Shown here: piece after piece, positions 1 to 8,508 of the stretch
How positions within the stretch are numbered: the stretch's first letter is position 1
How the letters are laid out: each line of letters begins with the position of its first letter
NCBI GenBank assembly: GCA_018669005.1
Contig: JABJAL010000072.1
Location: 167,877-231,876 of the forward strand
Length of the DNA stretch: 64,000 nt
Source of the DNA: Nitrospinaceae bacterium
GTDB lineage: Bacteria; UBA8248
Direction of reading: 5' to 3'
Translations under genes and position numbers: made by a program
Notes under the pieces: model-generated
The model's input: only the letters and a program-made list of their open reading frames with translations
Told to the model about the DNA's origin: nothing
Databases searched by the model: none

Positions 1-2
1 GT

Positions 3-434
3 GAACTCGCTTGCTCCTATATGCAGACCGGGACATTTCAGCCGTCGAAATCGGTTATCCGGGTTTCGGCTTTTGAAACACATACGAGTTATTCGCCTTA
101 CACCTGTCCTCAATGCGACGAGGGTTGGTGTATGACGGCATGTCCCGTCGAGGCGATTAATATTAGTGGGGTGGGAGCCAAGAATGTTGTGTCTGACATT
201 TGCGTTGGATGCAAGTTGTGCACGATTTCTTGCCCTTATGGAACTATATTCTACGATCCTGATTTACATAAGGCGTTCAAGTGTGACCTCTGCAGCGGTT
301 CACCGGCTTGCGTTGAGGTTTGTCCACGTGACGCTATTTTATATGAAGAGGCCGAAGTGACGGACTGGGTTGGCCCGTTTGCCACCGAGCGCTCGAAAGG
401 CCCGGGTGGTTTACTTACGGTGAGGGCAAACTAA
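3..434 (+). CDS. Ferredoxin-type 4Fe-4S electron-transfer subunit of an AOR operon (5' partial)
   Basis: The reading frame is open to the window edge, so the N-terminus is missing. The codons before the first internal ATG (21) read ELACSY, the usual tail of the first cysteine cluster in HycB/DmsB-like ferredoxins, so the true start lies upstream. Three further clusters are visible: C-x2-C-x4-C-x3-CP, the classical C-x2-C-x2-C-x3-CP, and a final C-x2-C-x5-C-x3-CP. This suggests a four-cluster subunit that wires the oxidoreductase to another carrier. The stop codon overlaps the start of the FAD subunit by one base. The order FeS, FAD, AOR, MoaD resembles the three-subunit aldehyde oxidoreductases known from Aromatoleum. 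Electron transfer between the AOR catalytic subunit and NAD(P) via the FAD subunit is inferred. Confidence 0.85.
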   Translation, partial: ELACSYMQTGTFQPSKSVIRVSAFETHTSYSPYTCPQCDEGWCMTACPVEAINISGVGAKNVVSDICVGCKLCTISCPYGTIFYDPDLHKAFKCDLCSGSPACVEVCPRDAILYEEAEVTDWVGPFATERSKGPGGLLTVRAN

Positions 435-1735
435 TGGCTAAACGTCACGTCATCGTCGGCGGCGGGACTGCCGGTTGGAACGCAATTTCAACGATACGAG
501 AGATCGACAAAGGAGAGTCGGAGATTGTTCTAGTGTCTGACGAAAATCCTTATTCTCGAATGGTTCTTCCGTATTATCTTTCGCAAGAAATTGGCGAATC
601 ACATGTGTATACGGCATCTGAAACGCAACTAGGCAAGCTCAATGTCGAAACACGTCTTGGCCGACGGGCGACTACGTTAAACCCTGACAACAACAGGCTT
701 GTTCTCGATAATGGTGATGAGATTGACTACGATAATTTGTTGATTGCCACCGGATCTTCTCCGGTTCGGGCTCCGGTGCCGGGAGCTGATGGAGGCGATG
801 TTCACAGCTTTTGGACGCTTGGGCAGGCGCGTGAGGTGACAGCTGGGTTAAAACCTGGTTCACAGGTTGCCATGATAGGTGCCGGTTTTATTTCATTTAC
901 CATCTTAAATGCGTTGATCAAGCGTGGCGTTGAACTCACGATCATAGAAATCGCTCCAAGAATTCTTCCGCGTATGGTGGATGACGAAGGGGCGGCGATT
1001 GTTCAGGGGTGGCTTGAAGAGCGCGGCATTAAAATCATGGCAGGTGTGGAGGTGACTTCGATTGAGGATGTCTCTGGTGGCGGCAAAACTGTGAAGCTAA
1101 AGTCGGGCGCTGATGTCGATGCTGATCTTGTGATTATGGCGACGGGAATTAAAACAAATCTTGAATGGCTCGAGGGCTCTGGAATTGAAGTGAACCAGGG
1201 CGTTCTAGTAAACGACCATCTTCGCTCAAGCGAATCGAATGTCTATGCGGCGGGTGATGTGGCCGAGGGGCCAGATCTGTTGTCGGATGGCAAGGTGGTG
1301 CATGCCATAGAGCCTACCGCTATGCAGCATGGTCGCGTGGTCGGCGCCAATATGGCTGGCGTGGACACGGCCTTTGAGGGCAGCCTGCTTATGAACATCG
1401 TTGATGTTCTGGATCTTGAGATAGCCAGTTTTGGCCGCTGGGATGACGAGGAGCTGGAGGTTGTTCGAGTGGTTAAGGCGGATCGTCCTGCCTATCGAAA
1501 ACTGCTTTTTGAGGAAGGTCGTCTTGTGGGTGCAATTTTGTTGGGCCGGACAAGAGACATCTGGGCGACTAACGATGTGGGAATGATCAAGGGGCTTGTA
1601 CAGAGCAAATGTGATTTATCTGAATGGAAGGCGCATCTCAAGAAAAATCCATTTGATATTAAACGTGCATATCTGGCTGCGGGAGCTGCGGGCAATTTGA
1701 TTCCACAGACGCTTCTGGGGCGTCCCTCCGTATAG
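434..1735 (+). CDS. FAD/NAD(P)-dependent oxidoreductase subunit of the AOR operon
   Basis: This 433-residue pyridine nucleotide-disulfide oxidoreductase family protein has an N-terminal FAD-binding Rossmann motif (VGGGTAGW, about residues 8-15), an ATGSSPVR stretch near residue 107, a second NAD(P)-binding GAGFIS motif near 150 and the FAD-contacting AAGDVAEG near 273. The C-terminal 100 residues are the extra domain seen in NADH-dependent rubredoxin or ferredoxin reductase relatives. No redox-active CxxC is present, so it is not a disulfide reductase. It overlaps the upstream ferredoxin gene by one base and is followed by the AOR gene after 45 bases. The likely role is to pass electrons between the FeS subunit and NAD(P)H. 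The exact acceptor is not shown by the sequence. Confidence 0.85.
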   Translation: MAKRHVIVGGGTAGWNAISTIREIDKGESEIVLVSDENPYSRMVLPYYLSQEIGESHVYTASETQLGKLNVETRLGRRATTLNPDNNRLVLDNGDEIDYDNLLIATGSSPVRAPVPGADGGDVHSFWTLGQAREVTAGLKPGSQVAMIGAGFISFTILNALIKRGVELTIIEIAPRILPRMVDDEGAAIVQGWLEERGIKIMAGVEVTSIEDVSGGGKTVKLKSGADVDADLVIMATGIKTNLEWLEGSGIEVNQGVLVNDHLRSSESNVYAAGDVAEGPDLLSDGKVVHAIEPTAMQHGRVVGANMAGVDTAFEGSLLMNIVDVLDLEIASFGRWDDEELEVVRVVKADRPAYRKLLFEEGRLVGAILLGRTRDIWATNDVGMIKGLVQSKCDLSEWKAHLKKNPFDIKRAYLAAGAAGNLIPQTLLGRPSV

Positions 1736-1780
1736 GAGCGGCATGTTGCGGTCATTTAATTATATCGGGAGAAAGTGACA

Positions 1781-3670
1781 TTGAGCGAATCACACGCGTT
1801 TGCGGGGAAAATCCTCCGAGTGGACCTGACGGCCGGAAATACATGGGGCGATCCATTTACCCCCGAGGACCAGCGGAAATATTTGGGCGGCGCATGTCTG
1901 GGGGCGAAAATTCTTTGGGAGGAAGTGCCCCCCGAGGTGGAATGGGACCACCCGGCTAATCGTCTTGTCTTGGCCACTGGGCCACTTGCGGGTCTTCCAG
2001 TGTGGGGCACCGGCGGGCTCACCGTTGTTACGCGTGGTGCGCTGACTGGTGGGGCTACTAACACGAATGCTAACGGTTTTTTCGGTGCCAATCTAAAGCA
2101 TTGTGGCTATGACGCTATCGTCCTCCAAGGGCGTTCTGAGGGCTGGGTCTATGTCCATATCCAGGGTGATCGGGTGGAGCTCAAGGATGCATCCCACCTC
2201 CTGGGGAAAGATACCTGGGAAACGCAGCAGGCCCTCGAAAAAGAACTTGGCCTCAGCGGGCACCAGCTCAGTGTTTATTCTATTGGCCCGGCGGGTGAGA
2301 ATCTGGTTCGCTTTGCCGCCATTCAGGGCGATTACGGCCACGTGGCGAGCAAGAACGGCTGCGGTGCAGTTATGGGCTCCAAGAATGTTAAGGCTGTGGT
2401 CATTGAGCGGGGTGGCAAGGCTCTCTCTGTTGCACATCTAAAGGCGCTCTACGCTGCGGCTGACGAGATTGCCCATAGCCTACAGACCGACCCAAGTACA
2501 AAGGGTCTTTACGCTTACGGAACGCTGGGCGGAGTCCGGAATCAGATAGCAGGGGGATCACTGCCGATTCGCAATTACACGACGAACGAATGGCCTGAGG
2601 GGGTGGATACCAAGAAATGGGAGGGACGTAGCCTCCGTGAAGGATTTGATCACCGGGGCCATCAGTGCAACTCATGCGGGATGCATCACTGCCATATGCA
2701 GGTGATCGCTTCTGGGGCCCATAAGGGAGAAATCGTCGACGAGCCCGAGTACGAGGGTTGGGCTGGAGCAGGATGGGCTACCGGGGCCACGGAGCCCCAG
2801 GAAGTCACCTGGATGAATACACAGCTCGACCGGGCCTGTGTGGACGTGAACGAGTGGGGCTGGCTCTGTGGATGGGTGATGGAATGCCAGGAAAAGGGGT
2901 ACATCACTGATAGTGATCTTGGTTTTCGGCTTGAATGGGGAGATATTGAAGGTGCTAATCGGTTGCTTCAAATGATTAGCCGTCGTGAGGGCATGGGAGA
3001 TCTTTTGGCCGAGGGGGTTAAGCGAGCGTCCGAAAAACTAGGAGGCGAGGCGGCAGATTGCGCTATTTATACCATGAAGGGCGACTCTCCAAGAGGGCAC
3101 GACCACCGAGCCAGATGGGAGGAGATGCTGGACACCTGTACTGGTAGCGGCGGGACGCTGGACACCGCTCCGCCCGTATTTCCGACCGAAATGGGTATGC
3201 CGGCCAGGGTGGAGCCCCAGGACCCTGATGCAGTGCCCAAAATGGTGGGTACCATGCGGGGGAGACGGCATTTTGAGGATTCTCTGGGCATTTGCGCTTT
3301 CACCTCACGTACAAGGTTGGAAATTCTTTGCCGTTCGGTCGAGGCCGCGACGGGCTGGGACATCCGGCGCGAGGAGGCAATGAACATTGGCCGGAGGTCA
3401 GCCACACTGATGCGAGCCTTTAACCTGCGCTGTGGCATCGGGCCCGAACTCGAACGCCCCTCGAAGCGCTACGGCTCCACCCCGGTGGACGGACCAGTGA
3501 AGGGTGTTTCTGTCATGGAACAATGGGAGAAAATGCTCGATATTTGGTACGAGACAGTTGGTTATGACCGTAAATCAGGGCGTCCCAATCCGGATACGCT
3601 TATCGAGCTTGATCTTGAAGAGTTAATTGAGCCGTTATGGGGCAAAGAAGCGGCTGCCAAGGCCAAATAA
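1781..3670 (+). CDS. Aldehyde ferredoxin oxidoreductase family protein (tungsten/molybdenum-bis-pterin enzyme)
   Basis: About 629 residues, the usual size of the AOR family, which oxidises aldehydes or reduces acids at a W- or Mo-bis-pyranopterin. The N-terminus has the family pattern (GKILRVDLTAG, then LGGACLGAKIL). FeS ligands are C296, C299, C304 and probably C551. The spacing C-x2-C-x4-C differs from the usual C-x2-C-x3-C. Start choice: GTG 1775 lies too close to the GGGAG at 1767-1771 (3 bases), whereas TTG 1781 is 9 bases away, so TTG is preferred. The gene follows the FeS and FAD subunits and precedes a MoaD-like carrier, so a dedicated metal-pterin enzyme complex is inferred. Substrate and metal cannot be told from sequence. 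Confidence 0.88.
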   Translation: MSESHAFAGKILRVDLTAGNTWGDPFTPEDQRKYLGGACLGAKILWEEVPPEVEWDHPANRLVLATGPLAGLPVWGTGGLTVVTRGALTGGATNTNANGFFGANLKHCGYDAIVLQGRSEGWVYVHIQGDRVELKDASHLLGKDTWETQQALEKELGLSGHQLSVYSIGPAGENLVRFAAIQGDYGHVASKNGCGAVMGSKNVKAVVIERGGKALSVAHLKALYAAADEIAHSLQTDPSTKGLYAYGTLGGVRNQIAGGSLPIRNYTTNEWPEGVDTKKWEGRSLREGFDHRGHQCNSCGMHHCHMQVIASGAHKGEIVDEPEYEGWAGAGWATGATEPQEVTWMNTQLDRACVDVNEWGWLCGWVMECQEKGYITDSDLGFRLEWGDIEGANRLLQMISRREGMGDLLAEGVKRASEKLGGEAADCAIYTMKGDSPRGHDHRARWEEMLDTCTGSGGTLDTAPPVFPTEMGMPARVEPQDPDAVPKMVGTMRGRRHFEDSLGICAFTSRTRLEILCRSVEAATGWDIRREEAMNIGRRSATLMRAFNLRCGIGPELERPSKRYGSTPVDGPVKGVSVMEQWEKMLDIWYETVGYDRKSGRPNPDTLIELDLEELIEPLWGKEAAAKAK

Positions 3671-3702
3671 CGGTTGATATCACGCGCCGCTTGGAGAAAA
3701 CC

Positions 3703-4017
3703 GTGAGTGCGGACAAGCAAAGCGTCGTGCTCGAATTCCTCGCCTGGGCGACTATCTTTGTCGGCGGTGATGGGAGCGAGAGCCGCGAGTTCACCGAGGA
3801 AATTGAACCCGGCGATACGCTCCGGGATGTACTCAAGCGCCATAGCCGCAAGCACAGGGAGCTCAATGATGCCTTGTGGGACCGCGGCTCGGACGCCCTG
3901 AGCGAGCACATCGAAATAGCGGTGAACGACGCCCTGCTGGGCATCAAGCACACGCTCGACAGCGAGATACAGGGCGGCGACCGGATCATCCTTATGGGCC
4001 AGTACATGGGTGGCTAA
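3703..4017 (+). CDS. MoaD/ThiS-like sulfur-carrier protein with C-terminal Gly-Gly
   Basis: A 104-residue beta-grasp protein ending in MGQYMGG. The terminal di-glycine is the site that is adenylated and thiocarboxylated in MoaD and ThiS. The start is GTG 3703, with GGAG at 3693-3696 six bases upstream; the longer in-frame extension would overlap the AOR gene. The protein is longer than classical MoaD (about 80 residues) because of an insertion in the middle. As the last gene of the AOR operon it most likely supplies dithiolene sulfur for the pterin cofactor of this enzyme, as MoaD-like genes next to tungsten AORs are thought to do. That function is inference from context and the Gly-Gly end. 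Confidence 0.75.
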   Translation: MSADKQSVVLEFLAWATIFVGGDGSESREFTEEIEPGDTLRDVLKRHSRKHRELNDALWDRGSDALSEHIEIAVNDALLGIKHTLDSEIQGGDRIILMGQYMGG

Positions 4018-4342
4018 TGAGTGCCACATGTCGCACATAGGATAGTTGGCGCACCGCCTGGGGCGCACCGCCTGGGGCGCACCGCCCTAATGGCGAATAT
4101 CTCGATCCGAGGCCCCCATCCCGGGGTTTTTCAACTACGCATTTCCAGTTTGACAGATATTCCTGCGAAATTTTCTCGGCGTATTTCCAGTTTTACGCTC
4201 GGCGGCGTGCTCTATGCCGCGATACGTTTGGCTGAGCAGTGCGCCCGGAGATGGAGCCGCAATTCATTGCCTGCTATCTTAAGTTGTAGATACATAGGGA
4301 TGGTCAATTTCATAGACAGGCACTTATAGAGGGGAAATCGAA
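4018..4342. other. Intergenic region with short repeats, no convincing gene
   Basis: This 325-base stretch lies between the MoaD-like gene and the AhpD-like selenoprotein. It contains a 14-base tandem repeat (4049-4087) and two imperfect copies of a CGyATTTCCAGTTTkAC element near 4138-4160 and 4179-4197. A GTG-initiated open frame at 4021-4329 has an atypical, low-complexity translation and no recognisable domain, so I do not call it a gene. The promoter for the selenoprotein is probably here, but no clear -35/-10 pair stands out. Confidence 0.5.
4049..4087. repeat. 14-base tandem repeat, about 2.8 copies
   Basis: The unit GCGCACCGCCTGGG occurs twice in full and once as the first 10 bases (GCGCACCGCC), all contiguous. 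It lies shortly downstream of the MoaD-like gene stop. It is a minor simple repeat with no sign of mobile-element origin. Confidence 0.8.
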
Positions 4343-5008
4343 ATGTCGATAAACAAAAACACAGGTCTTACCGAAGGAATGGGTGTAACCGATGAGATGA
4401 TGGCCTGCCCGGCGCCCCGGGTGCCCTTAATCGATCCAGACAACATCCCGGCGCATCTACAGGCTGAACTTGCCCCCCTGTTCGAGCGCGGCAAAAAACG
4501 ATGGGGAACGGTCTCGCGCTTTGTGCGCCTCCTCGGCTGGGCGCCCGGTTTTGTTGAGGGCTGGCAGATAATGGACGGCAAGCTGCGGGTAAATCACCAC
4601 GAGAGCGACCCCGAATATGTACGCATGGCCCAATTCGTCATCATCAAAACAGCGCTTTTAACACAATGCAACAACTGACTCGGGCACAACGTCGAGCTCG
4701 GTCGGGCTCACGGCATCTCCCAGGATCAAGTCAACCTGATGGATGGCGACGGTTGGAAAGATAGCGATCTTTTCAGCGCCAAAGAAAAGGCCGCCATCTG
4801 CTGGGCCGAGGAGGTGACAAATATGACAGCAAAAGATAACGACAACGCCTTTGAAGACATGGAGCGCCACTTCAGCACCGAGCAGCTCGTTTCCCTCACC
4901 ATCCTTTGCGGGTTGTGGAACCTTACGGGCCGCGTTGCCGAGGCGCTTCATCTTGTCGTGGAGCCTCCCGGCGGGCGCATCGCCTTCCAGGCGGGCGGCG
5001 GCGAGTAA
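4343..5008 (+). CDS. AhpD/carboxymuconolactone decarboxylase-like selenoprotein (C-x-x-U), UGA read as Sec
   Basis: Read through the in-frame UGA at 4676-4678, this is a 221-residue all-helical AhpD-like protein. The UGA sits at residue 112 in TQC-NN-U-LGHN, exactly the second position of the family CxxC redox pair (C109-x-x-U112), with H115 downstream like the proton-relay histidine of AhpD enzymes. Family features continue in the same frame after the UGA (GRAHGIS, then the ICWAEE helix). A hairpin of SECIS type follows (4690-4712). The start is ATG 4343 behind GGGGAA. AhpD proteins reduce peroxides or peroxiredoxins through the Cys pair; the partner here is unknown. The alternative is a pseudogene with a nonsense mutation. 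The exact motif position, preserved frame and hairpin argue for selenocysteine. Confidence 0.85.
4690..4712 (+). promoter_or_regulatory. Putative bacterial SECIS hairpin of the AhpD-like gene
   Basis: The mRNA can form GAGCUC (4694-4699) paired with GGGCUC (4704-4709), six pairs including one U-G, closed by the loop GGUC (4700-4703). Below a single bulged C (4693), three more pairs form (4690-4692 with 4710-4712). Twenty-one bases separate the UGA from the loop, and the loop starts with G, as expected of bacterial SECIS elements that bind SelB. Inferred from base pairing by eye. Confidence 0.7.
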
Positions 5009-5205
5009 AGGCAGTTCTAAAAATTAGAAGTAAATGCGGTTGAATGATTAATCAAAAGTTTCTACGCTAACTCGCGGAAGTTTTGTGTTGAGAAATTGAT
5101 AGGACTTCGAATTATTAACAGCAGGCTACATTAGATATCGTTCCAAAATTCTTATTGAGGATGATGTAATTATGGGACCAGGAAAGATACTTGAAGGGGT
5201 AGCTG

Positions 5206-5931
5206 ATGTTTTCTCTGCAGCGTAGCGTCTGGCCCCTGCTGGCCCAAAAGCGCGCCGTATTATTTTCCTTCGTTGCCGGAGCTATCCTGCTTTGGTTGTC
5301 CGAGGCGTCTGCGCACGGGGTGGCCCAGGGCGATAAAGGATTTATCCAGGAAACCACCGGGGCAATTCCATTTCCGTTTATTTATCTCGGTGCCAAGCAT
5401 ATGGTTACTGGCTATGATCACCTTCTCTTTTTGTTGGGGGTGATTTTTTTTCTCTACCGGATGAAAGATGTCGGCCTTTATGTCTCTTTGTTTGCCATCG
5501 GCCATACCGTGACACTTCTCTCCGGTGTATTCTTCCACATCAGCATTAATGCATACTTGATCGACGCAATTATCGGCCTTTCTGTAGTCTACAAAGCACT
5601 GGACAATTTGGGGGCCTATCGTCGTTGGTTTGGTTTTCAACCGGATACAAAGGGCGCAACGCTAGTTTTCGGTCTATTCCACGGGTTCGGCCTCGCTACG
5701 AAACTCATTGAATTCGAGCTGTCTCCGGATGGATTGTTTGCCAACCTTGTTGCATTTAACGTCGGTGTGGAGCTTGGTCAGCTTCTCGCCCTTGGCGGTA
5801 TTTTGATTGCGATGGGTTTTTGGCGGCGCACCCCAAGCTTCTGGCGTCATGCCTACAGTGCGAACGTTGCCCTCATGGCTGGGGGGTTTGTTCTGATGGG
5901 CTATCAACTTACTGGATATTTTCTCTTTTGA
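5206..5931 (+). CDS. HupE/UreJ_2 family membrane protein
   Basis: A 241-residue integral membrane protein with about seven hydrophobic helices. The family histidine motifs are visible: GYDHLLFLLG near residue 67, AIGHTVTL near 102 and LFHGFGLA near 160. HupE/UreJ proteins are thought to move nickel or other divalent metals. This HupE/UreJ_2 branch is often exported and paired with a membrane-anchor protein, as here. The start at ATG 5206 is supported by GAAGGGG eight bases upstream. The next gene follows after 20 bases and is probably cotranscribed. Metal specificity is not evident: no hydrogenase or urease genes are nearby. Confidence 0.8.
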   Translation: MFSLQRSVWPLLAQKRAVLFSFVAGAILLWLSEASAHGVAQGDKGFIQETTGAIPFPFIYLGAKHMVTGYDHLLFLLGVIFFLYRMKDVGLYVSLFAIGHTVTLLSGVFFHISINAYLIDAIIGLSVVYKALDNLGAYRRWFGFQPDTKGATLVFGLFHGFGLATKLIEFELSPDGLFANLVAFNVGVELGQLLALGGILIAMGFWRRTPSFWRHAYSANVALMAGGFVLMGYQLTGYFLF

Positions 5932-5951
5932 TCTGAAGGATTCTCTGAGCC

Positions 5952-6560
5952 ATGTATAGTGCAAATAAACCCTCTGCCGATGAGTTGCCAACTACCCGGC
6001 AACTTATCCGCTCCACCGCTATTGCCTTGGTGGCTGCTACCGTTATTCTCATCACCGCAATCCTGCCAGCAGAGTATGGGATAGACCCCACGGGCATCGG
6101 GCGTGTTTTCGGTCTCACCCAAATGGGCCAAATCAAATTTCGACTTGCAAACGAATCATCTAAAGAAAAAAATCAGGCCGCAATGACGAAAGAGCCAGCC
6201 AAACTGGTTCCTGCGATGATAAAGAATCCGCCTCTTGAAAATTCAGGCGAGATAAAGCTAATTCTCATGCCGGGCCAAGATACGGAAGTGAAATTGGAGA
6301 TGCTTAAAGGAAGCCGGGTTGATTATCATTGGAGCACGAACGGAGGCGAGCTGTTTTACGACACCCACGGCGAGCCCTATAAAGGCCCGAAAAACTTTTT
6401 CCACAGGTATGAAAAGGGCCGCGCGCTGGAAGGCAAAGGGGTTCTTGAGGCTGCCTTTGACGGACATCATGGCTGGTATTGGAAAAATACCTCGAAGAAG
6501 CTTCTGGAAATCACCTTAAAGGCGAAGGGTGGTTACATCAAGATGAAACGACTTTTCTAA
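5952..6560 (+). CDS. Transmembrane anchor protein, partner of the HupE/UreJ protein
   Basis: 202 residues with one transmembrane segment at about residues 24-42 (TAIALVAATVILITAILPA) and a soluble, presumably periplasmic remainder. The C-terminal half carries the conserved YHWSTNGGELFYDTHGEP stretch with several histidines and the HGWYWKN motif typical of the family annotated as transmembrane anchor protein beside HupE/UreJ genes. It follows that gene by 20 bases. Joint action at the membrane, possibly in metal handling, is inferred from the pairing; biochemical function is unknown. Confidence 0.7.
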   Translation: MYSANKPSADELPTTRQLIRSTAIALVAATVILITAILPAEYGIDPTGIGRVFGLTQMGQIKFRLANESSKEKNQAAMTKEPAKLVPAMIKNPPLENSGEIKLILMPGQDTEVKLEMLKGSRVDYHWSTNGGELFYDTHGEPYKGPKNFFHRYEKGRALEGKGVLEAAFDGHHGWYWKNTSKKLLEITLKAKGGYIKMKRLF

Positions 6561-6608
6561 TTTTTTTTCTATTTCATATATCGGACGAGCTATCTATGCG
6601 GAACTCAA

Positions 6609-7598
6609 ATGAAAAAATCTGAAATCATACAAAAAGACTACCTGATCGATTCTCTCGATGCTGGTGTGCAAATCGAAGTTCGCGAAAAACGGCTTAAGGG
6701 AAAACGCAAATTTACCGAAGAAACAACCGTTTTGCTTTGCCATGGCCGACTCGCACCCGGGCCAGTCGCTTTTGATTTGTCTGTGCCTGGCTACTCTTGG
6801 ATGGATCATATTGCCTCTCGTGGTTTTAACGTATTCACTATGTCGGTTAGGGGATTTGGACGCTCCTCCCGGCCCGCCGGAATGGCTAAAGACCCTATCG
6901 GCAAGCGCCCGCTCGTAAGAGGCAAGACTGCCATGCGCGATATCGAGGCAGTCGTCAATTTTATCTGTAAACGAAATGGCATCGGTCAGGTCAAACTTTT
7001 GGGGCGCTCCTGGAGCACAACCACTACCGCCGCCTTTGCCGCGGCCAATCCGGCGCGTGTTAACCGGCTTGTTCTCTATGCACCCTACTATGCCTACGAC
7101 CATCCTGAGCGTGCTGCCCGTTTTCAGGATCCCCAAAAGCCCGGAAGGTGGAACCCTAATAACGGATCGTGGATATGGACGACGGAAAAAGATCTTCATG
7201 CCAGATGGTGGGGCCATATTAGCGGTAGTGCGCACCACCGTTGGCGGGACATGAAGCTGGTTCGTGCTTACTGGAAAGAATATCTCGCTACTGACCCCGA
7301 TGGGGCGAGGCGGAAACCGCCAGCCGTCCAAACGCCCAATGGGTCGCTGGCTGATTTGTATGATCGGGTTCGCAATAAGCCTCCATACGACGCCTCAAAA
7401 ATTCGTTGTCCGGTATTGTTAATATTTGGTGAGCAAGACGGCGCGGCGAATCCCGCCGAGGCATGGGGCCTGTTTCAAAAACTTACATCCAGCCATGGGA
7501 AGCGTTACGTAGTCATGGGGGAGGGAACGCATTTCATGGAATTTGAGCATCGGCGTGAAGAATTCCTTGCCCAAATTCAGGATTTTTTGGAAACCTAG
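6609..7598 (+). CDS. Alpha/beta hydrolase
   Basis: A 329-residue alpha/beta-hydrolase fold protein. The nucleophile elbow is GRSWS (Gly-x-Ser-x-Ser, about residue 134), the oxyanion region follows LLCHGRLAPG near residue 43, an acid is likely in LLIFGEQDGAANP, and the catalytic histidine lies in GEGTHFMEFEHR near the C-terminus. There is no signal peptide, so it is cytoplasmic. It is preceded by a T-rich, AT-rich gap of 48 bases after the anchor protein and has only a weak ribosome-binding site. Substrate cannot be predicted; esters, lactones or haloalkanes are all possible. Confidence 0.75.
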   Translation: MKKSEIIQKDYLIDSLDAGVQIEVREKRLKGKRKFTEETTVLLCHGRLAPGPVAFDLSVPGYSWMDHIASRGFNVFTMSVRGFGRSSRPAGMAKDPIGKRPLVRGKTAMRDIEAVVNFICKRNGIGQVKLLGRSWSTTTTAAFAAANPARVNRLVLYAPYYAYDHPERAARFQDPQKPGRWNPNNGSWIWTTEKDLHARWWGHISGSAHHRWRDMKLVRAYWKEYLATDPDGARRKPPAVQTPNGSLADLYDRVRNKPPYDASKIRCPVLLIFGEQDGAANPAEAWGLFQKLTSSHGKRYVVMGEGTHFMEFEHRREEFLAQIQDFLET

Positions 7599-7662
7599 GA
7601 CTTAATCCTTTGAGACATTTTTATTTGCTCCTTTTTATGAAGTAAGAATCGGAGGAAGTGCC

Positions 7663-8496
7663 ATGGCCGTAAAATACGGAGCGCAAGAGGTGGTATCTCG
7701 GTTGAGGGATGTTCGTAAGGCAGGTGGTTTGATTATCATTGCTGCCGTAGGCTCGGGTTTGTCCGCAAAATCTTCTGAAAAGGGCGGCGCCGACATCATT
7801 GCCACCTACAGCATTGCGAAATACAGGATGATGGGTTTCAGCCGGGTGAGCTATCTGCCCATCTGTGACGCGAATGCCATCACCGAGGATTTGGGGAAAA
7901 ACGAAATTCTTCCCATTGTGCAGGATGCGCCCGTTATCGCTGGTGTTTTTGCGCCTAATCCGACTCTCGATCTCCCCTATCTTCTCGATGAGTATGTCCG
8001 TCTTGGTTTCTCGGGGGTGATGAATTGTCCTACCGTCGCCTTGCTCGACGGATGGTATCGCGAAAGCCTTGAGGATATGGGCATGGGTTACCAAAAAGAG
8101 GTGGAGCTTACCCGCCTGGCCGTGGAAAGAGATCTTTTCACACAACCCTTTGCCGCCACCCCGGAGGAGGCCGAGCAGATGGTTGAGGCGGGCGCCCACA
8201 TGGTGATTGCGCACATGGGCGGGACCGTACCTGTGGACGATCCCGAAGAGAAGAAAAAGCAGATCATCGAGGCGGCAGAGAGTTGCACGCCTATTTTAGA
8301 GGCCGTCAAGAAGTTAAACGAGGATGTCTTCGTTGCCATCCATGGCGGCCCCATCGCTTTTCCTGATGACGTAAGAGAGTTGCGGAAGCATGTCCCCGTG
8401 TTGGATGGTTTCCTGGGGGGCTCAAGCGCCGAGCGGCTACCGGTGGAGGGCCCGATTCGCAAGGCGATCAGCGATTTTAAATCCATCAAGTCATAA
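7663..8496 (+). CDS. PEP hydrolase/TIM-barrel family protein (PF09370-like), Tm-1 C-terminal half homologue
   Basis: 277 residues forming a predicted TIM barrel of the family annotated as phosphoenolpyruvate hydrolase or TIM-barrel signal transduction protein. Visible hallmarks are IIAAVGSGLSAKSSEKGGAD near the N-terminus (residues 22-41), ADIIATYSIAKYR and the C-terminal DGFLGGSSAERLP phosphate-loop-like segment. A strong GGAGGA precedes ATG 7663. The next gene, 12 bases downstream, encodes a UPF0261 protein. In the tomato Tm-1 resistance protein and fungal relatives these two domains are joined in one chain, which supports a physical or functional complex here. The reaction is not established. 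Confidence 0.75.
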   Translation: MAVKYGAQEVVSRLRDVRKAGGLIIIAAVGSGLSAKSSEKGGADIIATYSIAKYRMMGFSRVSYLPICDANAITEDLGKNEILPIVQDAPVIAGVFAPNPTLDLPYLLDEYVRLGFSGVMNCPTVALLDGWYRESLEDMGMGYQKEVELTRLAVERDLFTQPFAATPEEAEQMVEAGAHMVIAHMGGTVPVDDPEEKKKQIIEAAESCTPILEAVKKLNEDVFVAIHGGPIAFPDDVRELRKHVPVLDGFLGGSSAERLPVEGPIRKAISDFKSIKS

Positions 8497-8508
8497 AAAG
8501 GATTCACC

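Noticed and set aside
4021..4329. GTG-initiated 102-codon open frame downstream of the MoaD-like gene
   Set aside because: It runs through a tandem repeat, has no recognisable domain or ribosome-binding site, and its composition is unlike neighbouring proteins.
4676..4678. TGA in the AhpD-like gene as a nonsense mutation or sequencing frameshift
   Set aside because: The frame is unchanged after the TGA, the codon falls on the redox position, and three other genes show the same pattern with hairpins; decay or frameshift would not produce this.
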